DNA from: Candidatus Babeliales bacterium | GTDB lineage: Bacteria > Babelota > Babeliae > Babelales > Vermiphilaceae | DNA length: 12,658 bases | Direction: 5' to 3' | NCBI GenBank assembly: GCA_020053845.1 | Contig: JAGVMI010000071.1 | Span: 1-12,658 of the forward strand | Shown: piece by piece, positions 7,111 to 12,658 of the stretch | Layout of the letters: every line of letters begins with the position of its first letter | Numbering within the stretch: the stretch's first letter is position 1 | Made by a program: the position numbers and the translations under genes | The notes under the pieces: generated by a model | What the model saw: the letters and a program-made list of their open reading frames with translations, nothing else | Databases searched by the model: none | What the model was told of the DNA's origin: nothing

Positions 7111-8232
7111 CTAGTGAGCAAGGGTAGCGGTCTGGTTAGTACGAGCAAGTGAAATCACTATGCCAAAAGTGAGCAATAAGCAGACAATGCTTGTGTTTCC
7201 ATAGCTTACAAAAGGAAGGCCAATCCCTTTTGTAGGTGCAAGTCCTGTGGCAACGGCAATATTAATGAAAGCTTGTAAGCTAATTAGACTCACAAATCCA
7301 AAAGTGAAACATTGTGCAAAGGCAGTGGTAAGGCGCAATGCTAATCTGATCCCAAAGTAAGCGAAAAGCACGTAGAGACCAATAAGAAGTGCAGAGCCCA
7401 TAAAACCAATTTCTTCTGCGATGATAGAAAAAATAAAATCAGTGTGTTGCATGGGTAAGTAGAAAAATTTTTGTTTTGACTGTGCGATGCCTACTCCATA
7501 TGCGCCCCCCGATCCTATTGCAATAAGCGATTGGATAATCTGGAACCCCGCACCTTTTGGATCATTCCAAGGATCTAAAAAAACCATGATGCGTCGCATG
7601 CGATACGGTTTGGCGAGAATAAGTATCAATGCAAGAGGAAGTGCACTTGCAGCAAAAGCAGCAAGATATTTTAGATGAAAGTTCATCGCAAAAAGAGTAA
7701 GCGCTACGGTGATGCACAGCGTAACGGTCAGGCCAAAATCGGGCTGCCTGAGCAGTACGATACTTATTATGCCAATAATCATGAGAAGGGCACTGTATGC
7801 ACGCAGTCCTGATGTAGTATGCATCTGCTTGCGCTCTAAAAAAGAGGCAAGATACAAAAGAAGCGCAGGCTTGAGAAGCTCACTGGGTTGAAATGAAAAT
7901 CCCGCAAGCGTCAACCAACGACTTGAACCATGTATCTGGCGCGAAATTCCTGGTACAAGCGTAAGAAGCGTAAGCAAAGTAGTTACCGCGAGAAATAGCG
8001 GTGCATACGCATAAAAAATGCGTGCAGGAACACATTGCATGAAAAAAGCACACGCAATGCCAAGCGCAATACCGAAAATTTGCTTTTTAACAAAGTAGTG
8101 AGCGTTAGCAAACATTTCAGATGCGTACACACTGCTCGAAGAATATACAAATATGACACCCAAAATAAGCAGGCAGGTAACGATAGTTATCAGTGCGTAT
8201 ACGTCAGCTGAATAGCGTGAATAATGCGCCAT
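7111..8232 (-). CDS. ftsW: SEDS-family peptidoglycan glycosyltransferase FtsW
   Basis: This polytopic inner-membrane protein polymerises lipid II into glycan strands at the division site together with a partner PBP. The 373-residue chain has about ten hydrophobic segments. Diagnostic motifs are FQPSELLKPALLLY (114-127), RQPDFGLTV (162-170), FLDPWNDPKGAGFQ (218-231), and LPMQHTDFIFSIIAEEIG (259-276), where Asp265 corresponds to the essential SEDS aspartate. The C-terminal GIGLPFVSYGNTS (336-348) has Asn where the family normally has a second Gly (SYGG). Start choice is strong: AAGGAG sits 6 nt before ATG. It follows murD by 69 nt, which favours FtsW over RodA, although SEDS proteins are hard to subtype by eye. 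Confidence 0.93.
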   Translation of the reverse strand: MAHYSRYSADVYALITIVTCLLILGVIFVYSSSSVYASEMFANAHYFVKKQIFGIALGIACAFFMQCVPARIFYAYAPLFLAVTTLLTLLTLVPGISRQIHGSSRWLTLAGFSFQPSELLKPALLLYLASFLERKQMHTTSGLRAYSALLMIIGIISIVLLRQPDFGLTVTLCITVALTLFAMNFHLKYLAAFAASALPLALILILAKPYRMRRIMVFLDPWNDPKGAGFQIIQSLIAIGSGGAYGVGIAQSKQKFFYLPMQHTDFIFSIIAEEIGFMGSALLIGLYVLFAYFGIRLALRLTTAFAQCFTFGFVSLISLQAFINIAVATGLAPTKGIGLPFVSYGNTSIVCLLLTFGIVISLARTNQTATLAH

Positions 8233-8301
8233 GAAGATCTCCTTGTGGCTCAGGGCGATCGTAGTACGTATGGCTTTGTGCTGTCAACGAGTAGCCGTAT
8301 G

Positions 8302-9720
8302 TCAGATGATAATGTCTGCTTGCTGGGGCTGTGCTATATGAGTGCTGTGTGTATGCGCAGCGCGGTAGGCAAAAACAAGCGCTTGAAAGCATTTGCCACG
8401 CGCTTTGTAATCGAGAAACAGATCAAAGCTGCTGCCTGCAGGTGAAAGTAAAATAATATCATGGGGTTGAGCTTCTCGCGTTGCTGATTGAAATGCCAAT
8501 TCAAGCGTTTCGTGCGCATGAGCAGGTATTGTATACTGCGTACAAAAGGAAAAAAGTTCTTCATGTTCAGCACCGAAGCAATAGATTGCAGCTACTTTGC
8601 CTGCCAGTGCAGCAACAAGGGGTTCGCGATTGATACCTTTGCTCAATCCGCCCAGGAGCAATCGGATTTTTCTTTCACCTAAAGCTGCTACCGCAGCAAG
8701 CGTTGAGGCGCTTACGGTTGATTTTGAATCATCGTAAAATTCTATTGAGTTGATGCATGCAATTTTCTGCAACCGGTGTTCAGGAATGTGCACGTGATCA
8801 ATCGCTTGAGGTAGTTCCTGCACGTTGAAACCATGAAGATACAGGGCGCTTACAACGATGAGCCAGTTGTAAGCGAAAGTAATTGCGGGCAGATCATCGA
8901 GGCTCGCAAGATATTCAGTTTTATTATTGTGCAGCATGCATATGTGCGCGTCCTGGATAAAAAATACGCGCTCGCTTGGGGCTACTAAGGCAGCCTGTTC
9001 AGGAGTAAGTGGCTGTGGATGAAAGTATGATACGTGTGATTGTAGCGTTATCGTAGCGCGAATAGATGGGGCAAGCTCGAAAGGAATAAGCGCTTGCTGA
9101 GCGCTTTTTTGATGCACAAAAAGTTGGCACTTTGCACGAAAATATTCTTCAACGCTGCCATGCCACACCAGGTGATTTGGAGTAAATGTGGTGAGTATGG
9201 CAAGATCGGGAGCAAACATGTGCGTGTACTTAAGTTGCACATCGGACACTTCAAGAATGAAGCGCTCATACTGCTCTTGCTGCGCAATGAGATCAAGGGT
9301 AGCAACGCCGATATTCCCGCCGGTAAGCACGCGAGATTTGTATGCACTCATGAGCTGCGAAAGTAGGGTAGTAACCGTTGTTTTTCCTAGAGAACCGCTT
9401 ATTGCAGTGATGGGCAGTTGTGCGTGTTGCGCAAAAATATCAAGCTCAAAAACAAACTTGTGTTTGTATTGCTCGTAGTAGGCGCGAATATCGATACCTG
9501 CACTTGGAATTATTACATCAACACTTTCAAACCATGCAGTTACATCTTTCTGATGTGTATATGAGGCATGAAGATGCGTAATAAGCTGTTGTTCTTCTGG
9601 TGTAAGATCTTTGCTATCAAGTACAGATACCCTGTGGCCGCGCGCGTGGAAAAATTGAGCATTTGCTTTGCCCGTAATGCCAAATCCCCAAATGCCAATA
9701 ACTGCTCCCGTAGGTATCAT
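8302..9720 (-). CDS. murD: UDP-N-acetylmuramoylalanine--D-glutamate ligase, divergent
   Basis: MurD adds D-Glu to UDP-MurNAc-L-Ala in the cytoplasm, using ATP. The 472-residue protein has all three Mur ligase domains: an N-terminal Rossmann-like start VIGIWGFGITG (7-17), P-loop GSLGKTT (109-115), EVSDVQL (157-163), YFRAK with Lys197 at the carbamylated-lysine position, EHR (314-316), DDSKST (330-335), LLLGGLSKG (354-362) and SPAGSSFDLF (426-435). Several usually conserved residues differ. The DHLD/DHMD motif is NHLVWH (182-187), the P-loop has Leu where Asn is usual, and SKATN reads SKSTV. There is also a short His/Gln-rich C-terminal extension. Domain order, length and position before ftsW still make MurD the clear choice over MurC/E/F. 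AGGAAG about 7 nt upstream supports the start. The upstream probable immunity gene ends only 26 nt away. Confidence 0.92.
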   Translation of the reverse strand: MIPTGAVIGIWGFGITGKANAQFFHARGHRVSVLDSKDLTPEEQQLITHLHASYTHQKDVTAWFESVDVIIPSAGIDIRAYYEQYKHKFVFELDIFAQHAQLPITAISGSLGKTTVTTLLSQLMSAYKSRVLTGGNIGVATLDLIAQQEQYERFILEVSDVQLKYTHMFAPDLAILTTFTPNHLVWHGSVEEYFRAKCQLFVHQKSAQQALIPFELAPSIRATITLQSHVSYFHPQPLTPEQAALVAPSERVFFIQDAHICMLHNNKTEYLASLDDLPAITFAYNWLIVVSALYLHGFNVQELPQAIDHVHIPEHRLQKIACINSIEFYDDSKSTVSASTLAAVAALGERKIRLLLGGLSKGINREPLVAALAGKVAAIYCFGAEHEELFSFCTQYTIPAHAHETLELAFQSATREAQPHDIILLSPAGSSFDLFLDYKARGKCFQALVFAYRAAHTHSTHIAQPQQADIII

Positions 9721-9746
9721 AAATGAGCTTCCTAGGGTTTTATGTA

Positions 9747-10094
9747 TTATGCAACATTAGGTTCAAATACAGATATCAGTCCTGTATCATCACGCGTAAT
9801 TATAATAGCAGGAACTTCTTTTTTCATAAGGTGGTTGAATTCTTTAATCATGTACTTAAATTGCTTTTCATCTGTTTTGAATGGTTCAATATCGTTTCCA
9901 AAGACTGACTGGTCAAGTTGCATCGTTGCGATACCATTTTCTATATTAATAAATGTTACGTTTCTACCAGTTCCTGAGTGGCCACGATCAATGATCATTT
10001 TTTGCATTAGCTCAAAAACTTCTTCTACACCTTCTGCGCTTAATATATCGTACAGGGCTTGCATGTGCTTTCCTTGTATGCTTTTTTTATCCAT
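9747..10094 (-). CDS. Probable immunity protein for the EndoU toxin
   Basis: No family was recognised. It is a small (115-residue), mildly acidic, cytoplasmic-looking protein without a signal peptide or membrane segment. It begins 20 nt after the stop of the exported EndoU-domain protein on the same strand, the standard layout of a polymorphic toxin and its cognate immunity gene. Predicted content is a helix (about 10-36), strands NVTFINI and GIATMQL (45-60), a helix KQFKYMIKEFNHLMKK (77-92), and strands VPAIIITRDDTGLISVF (94-110), i.e. a mixed alpha/beta fold. Start options are ATG 10094 (AAAGGA about 8 nt upstream), ATG 10064 (AAGGAAAG, equally good), and ATG 10136, which overlaps the toxin stop and would suggest translational coupling. 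10094 is preferred. The immunity role is inferred from position and size, not homology. Confidence 0.7.
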   Translation of the reverse strand: MDKKSIQGKHMQALYDILSAEGVEEVFELMQKMIIDRGHSGTGRNVTFINIENGIATMQLDQSVFGNDIEPFKTDEKQFKYMIKEFNHLMKKEVPAIIITRDDTGLISVFEPNVA

Positions 10095-10116
10095 TAAAAG
10101 AAATCCTTTATGCCTT

Positions 10117-11793
10117 CTAAATATCAAGCATTCCATCTAGCACCTTTTGTAAACGATTTTTGTCTACAGGAAAAGCAGTTACAAGTGACCCGTCTGCTTC
10201 AAAAATAGACTCTACTATCACTCCGTTTTTACTTTTTCCAATAATGCAATATCGATTGCCGCCTGCTGAGGCACGTACTATACAATTCTGTAATGCCTGA
10301 TGGATGGTACGTAGCACTTCATTAGGAGATAGTTTTGCAGGAAATATGCTTTTCTCAATCCATTTTCCGGCGACTTTTACTTCAACTTTGTATGCTTTAC
10401 CCGGTAGCATTCTTAGGAATTTATGCTCAAATCTATGTAACTTAAGACCACTTAAGGAGTGGCAGCCTCCTAAATCCATAGGGCGCAGCTCTCCCCATAT
10501 CACATGTGCAATTCGCCCTGCAGTAGCTTTTAGATCGAGTTTTCGGGCTGTTTCAATAAGAGTGGGTAGGGCTCTCGCTTGGACGCGCTCGCAGTGTACA
10601 AGGTATTGTGATTTCGAAACAAATCCACGAAGCTTTGGCGCAGCTTTACGTGGATTATCTCCTGCCCAATCAAGATATGATAGATAGAGTTCAATACCAT
10701 CTTGAGTTGCATTGTGATATCCATGGGGCAGTGCACGTGCTACAGGAAGTGCTGTAGCGGGTAATGATGATGGCATAGAGTGCAGATATTTCGTGTAGCT
10801 TACAGCGCGCTTTATAAAAGAAGCAATGCCGTGCAGTAGCTTACCTGTTGCTACTTGTTCAACAAGAGTAGCGCTTACCATGCGTGCAGCTCCGTATGCC
10901 GAAAGTGAATACGCTTCATGATATAAAGTATCTGCAAGTGTTTGTAGAGATTGTGCATCATCGCATATTTTCTGTGCGCGCATGCGATCTGCAATAGGAT
11001 CATGTGTTATTGTTGCTTGCATGAGCAATTGTGCCGTGTACCAGCCCAGTAGTGCGATGCTGTGTGCAAAATCGCGGATAGTTTCAACAGGATGTGTGAG
11101 AGTATGGAGCGATGCATAAACGCCATCCTGTACCCCATCAATGGTTCCTGCAATGAGGGAAGGAACTGTGGATAAAGCGGCCCAACACCAATCAAAGCAG
11201 TGCAATGCTGCTTGATATGAGTGTGCTTTGGTATAGGTAAGGCCAGCGTCATTTACTTGTGCAATACTCTGTGCTAGCCAATGCATATGCGCAAGGTGAG
11301 GATGATTCGCCATCTGAGCGGCATGCTCAAGGATGGTACAAGCTTCTTGATGTAATACGGCATCGAAAGAATTTCTAGAGTATTGCTGAGTATATGCAAG
11401 TTCACCAATAGCAAGCGTAGTGCATAATTCTTGCGCATCTGAAGAGAGTACATACGCACATGTTGCACAGGTGTTATGGATGCTCTGCATAGCATAAAGG
11501 CGTGCTTGGAGTGCTGCATGCCAGGATATGTAATCATTGGGTAATGTTTGTAGTTGGCCCTCAACATACTCGCGAAGCGTAGCATACTGATCTATGCGTG
11601 GTGTGCCGGTTGGTAGACAGTGTACATGCGCAGCGAAGTGAAAAGGCGCTGGTGGGTAAAGCGCGTTAATATGCGTGCAATCTTCATAGTTTTTTGTGGG
11701 AAGTGGTGGTGAATATGTGTATTCATATTGGCAAAGAGCTGTGCTATGTATAGATGCACACACGATGAGAAAAAATTGCGCAAGAATAAGCAT
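10117..11793 (-). CDS. Exported polymorphic-toxin-like protein with C-terminal EndoU RNase domain
   Basis: The 558-residue protein starts at ATG 11793 with a signal peptide (MLILAQFFLIVCASIHSTALC; the Cys could make it a lipoprotein, but SPI cleavage is also possible). Residues 22-200 are helical, rich in Ala, His, Cys and Tyr. Residues about 207-260 resemble the pre-toxin linker of polymorphic toxins (GTIDGVQDGVYASL, then THPVETI). The C-terminal 430-543 fits the bacterial EndoU endoribonuclease family: RIAHVIWGEL (His430), GGCHS (His445), KWIEKSIFP with probable catalytic Lys481, LSPNEVLRTIHQALQN (488-503), GKSKNGVIV (519-527) and VTAFPV (538-543), which corresponds to the usual TAYP end. 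Family members cut RNA, often tRNA or other host RNA. The frame stays open antisense to 12624, but that part overlaps DUF1622 and ileS and has no signal-peptide-like start. A -10-like TATAGT (11827-11832, minus strand) lies about 33 nt upstream; no clear ribosome site was seen. Confidence 0.83.
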   Translation of the reverse strand: MLILAQFFLIVCASIHSTALCQYEYTYSPPLPTKNYEDCTHINALYPPAPFHFAAHVHCLPTGTPRIDQYATLREYVEGQLQTLPNDYISWHAALQARLYAMQSIHNTCATCAYVLSSDAQELCTTLAIGELAYTQQYSRNSFDAVLHQEACTILEHAAQMANHPHLAHMHWLAQSIAQVNDAGLTYTKAHSYQAALHCFDWCWAALSTVPSLIAGTIDGVQDGVYASLHTLTHPVETIRDFAHSIALLGWYTAQLLMQATITHDPIADRMRAQKICDDAQSLQTLADTLYHEAYSLSAYGAARMVSATLVEQVATGKLLHGIASFIKRAVSYTKYLHSMPSSLPATALPVARALPHGYHNATQDGIELYLSYLDWAGDNPRKAAPKLRGFVSKSQYLVHCERVQARALPTLIETARKLDLKATAGRIAHVIWGELRPMDLGGCHSLSGLKLHRFEHKFLRMLPGKAYKVEVKVAGKWIEKSIFPAKLSPNEVLRTIHQALQNCIVRASAGGNRYCIIGKSKNGVIVESIFEADGSLVTAFPVDKNRLQKVLDGMLDI

Positions 11794-11949
11794 GGATGAT
11801 CGTTGGCGTGATGTGTTACTACTCTTACTATATGCTGTGTCGAGTGTGCCACGTTGTGCACGTAAGTGCAAAACGCGGTTGAATTGACTGGCAATGAGCT
11901 GCTGCGTACAGTGGGGAAGAATGGAGAACAAAAAGAGGAGATATGTATT
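11794..11949. promoter_or_regulatory. Divergent intergenic region between EndoU toxin and DUF1622 gene
   Basis: This 156-nt gap holds the start signals of both divergent genes. For the plus gene, TTGACT (11884-11889), a 17-nt spacer and TACAGT (11907-11912) make a good sigma-70-like promoter, about 38 nt before ATG 11950, with AGGAG just before the start. For the minus gene only a TATAGT -10 candidate (11827-11832 reversed) was found, with no matching -35, so toxin expression may be weak or activator-dependent. No operator palindrome was convincing. Confidence 0.45.
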
Positions 11950-12300
11950 ATGTTTCAATTTTTGATCAGTTACCTTTACTACATAACGTGGGGCTTTGAA
12001 GTTGTGGGCGTCCTCGTAATTTTGTTGGGCATGGCTCGCGTGCTCAATTACACTCTCAAGGCGGTTATGGGAGGCTTTCCTCAGAAGTTGTTTGATGTAG
12101 TGCGCGTTGAGCTTGGCCGATCTATTATCCTGAGTCTTGAATTTTTTGTAGCAGGGGACATTATCAGAACGGTAATTGCTCCGGACTATTATGAGGTAGG
12201 GCTTCTTGCAATACTCGTTGCCATTCGTACGATTATGACCTTCTTCCTCAACATGGAAATAGAGCAGGTTAAGCGTGCTTCTGATGGTACTATAGAGTAA
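11950..12300 (+). CDS. DUF1622-family small membrane protein
   Basis: The 116-residue inner-membrane protein has three hydrophobic segments (about 13-32, 58-77 and 83-101). The conserved pattern of the DUF1622 family is visible: FEVVGVLVILLGMARVL (16-32), VRVELGRSIILSLEFFVAGDII (51-72, with conserved Arg, Glu and Asp) and VGLLAILVAIRTIMTFFLNMEIE (83-105). The family function is unknown. ATG 11950 was chosen over a longer reading because AGGAG lies 8 nt upstream and the membrane segments begin directly. A candidate promoter lies upstream in the divergent gap. ileS starts 94 nt downstream with no clear terminator between, so read-through is possible. The fold assignment is confident, the role is not. 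Confidence 0.85.
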   Translation: MFQFLISYLYYITWGFEVVGVLVILLGMARVLNYTLKAVMGGFPQKLFDVVRVELGRSIILSLEFFVAGDIIRTVIAPDYYEVGLLAILVAIRTIMTFFLNMEIEQVKRASDGTIE

Positions 12301-12393
12301 TATGCCCGACTTTCCCCTGGCCAGAGGGCGCAACAGCTCGTATACTACTAGAGTATTGCATGTAATAGTATGGTTGCCCCGAGGAACAAGAGC

Positions 12394-12658
12394 ATGGAAG
12401 ACAATCACGCACCTGAGATGAAAGTCAGCTTTAAAGACACTCTGAATCTTCCGCAGACAGACTTTCCTATTCGCCCCAATGCGGCAGTAGATGATCCTGC
12501 TATGATTGAGCGCTGGGTTCGTGAAGATTTGTATGCCAAAAGCTTTGACCTTAATAAGGGGAAAGATTCTTACATCCTTATGGATGGCCCGCCTTATGCG
12601 AATGGCCATCTGCATGTAGGGCATGCGTACAATAAAATTCTCAAGGATATTGTTACCA
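12394..12658 (+). CDS. ileS: Isoleucyl-tRNA synthetase, N-terminal fragment (cut by window end)
   Basis: IleS charges tRNA(Ile) with isoleucine. Only the first 88 residues are in the window; the gene continues beyond the edge. Class I synthetase features are clear: FKDTLNLPQTDFP (13-25), typical of IleS N-termini, and YILMDGPPYANG followed by HLHVGH (72-77), in which HVGH is the ATP-binding HIGH motif, then NKILKDIV. ATG 12394 has GAGGAAC about 8 nt upstream; ATG 12418 is a possible internal alternative. The 93-nt gap after the DUF1622 gene shows no T-box-like structure within what can be judged by eye, and only a 6-bp ATACTA/TAGTAT inverted repeat (about 12342-12371). Confidence 0.97.
   Translation, partial: MEDNHAPEMKVSFKDTLNLPQTDFPIRPNAAVDDPAMIERWVREDLYAKSFDLNKGKDSYILMDGPPYANGHLHVGHAYNKILKDIVT

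Noticed and set aside
12301..12393. T-box leader upstream of ileS
   Set aside because: The gap is only 93 nt, has no terminator hairpin with a T run, and no T-box consensus could be recognised.
11794..12624. Antisense open frame extending the EndoU toxin N-terminus by 277 residues
   Set aside because: It runs antisense through the DUF1622 gene and the ileS start, lacks recognisable domains, and the signal peptide begins at Met 278 of that frame (ATG 11793). It is open by chance.

Overview
The window is compact bacterial DNA of moderate GC content, with short intergenic gaps and genes on both strands. It combines core genes (ileS start, murD, ftsW, pepA, thyX, thioredoxin reductase) with several exported proteins of unknown role. 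MurD, FtsW and several signal peptides indicate a walled bacterium that exports proteins. The divergent MurD and FtsW, the TrxR-Trx fusion, and the exported proteins with aromatic tails recall host-associated lineages such as Candidatus Dependentiae (TM6). That placement is inference from general resemblance and was not tested.

Plus strand, 1-5668. A thioredoxin reductase-thioredoxin fusion (90-1481) is followed by two hairpins. Next comes a tight cluster of three exported proteins: an alpha/beta hydrolase (1695-2714) and two tandem thioredoxin-fold proteins that lack the CXXC site and end in Tyr/Gly/Trp-rich tails (2728-3366 and 3388-3990). A perfect 13-bp hairpin closes this cluster. Leucyl aminopeptidase pepA (4151-5668) follows, and a bidirectional terminator separates it from the convergent minus-strand genes.

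Minus strand, 11793 down to 5786. Six genes read in one direction with gaps of 20-69 nt: an exported protein with a C-terminal EndoU-type RNase domain, a small probable immunity protein, murD, ftsW, a prolyl-tRNA editing protein (PrdX/YbaK type) and thyX. The first two look like a polymorphic toxin-immunity pair placed directly upstream of two peptidoglycan genes.

Plus strand, 11950 to the end. A DUF1622-type membrane protein is divergent from the toxin gene, and the first 88 codons of ileS follow. The antisense frame of the toxin stays open across both genes, but the toxin most likely starts at 11793.

The two observations most likely to be new are the EndoU toxin-immunity pair joined to murD-ftsW, and the tandem CXXC-less thioredoxin-fold proteins with aromatic tails. 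No tRNA, rRNA, CRISPR array, insertion sequence or transposase was seen.
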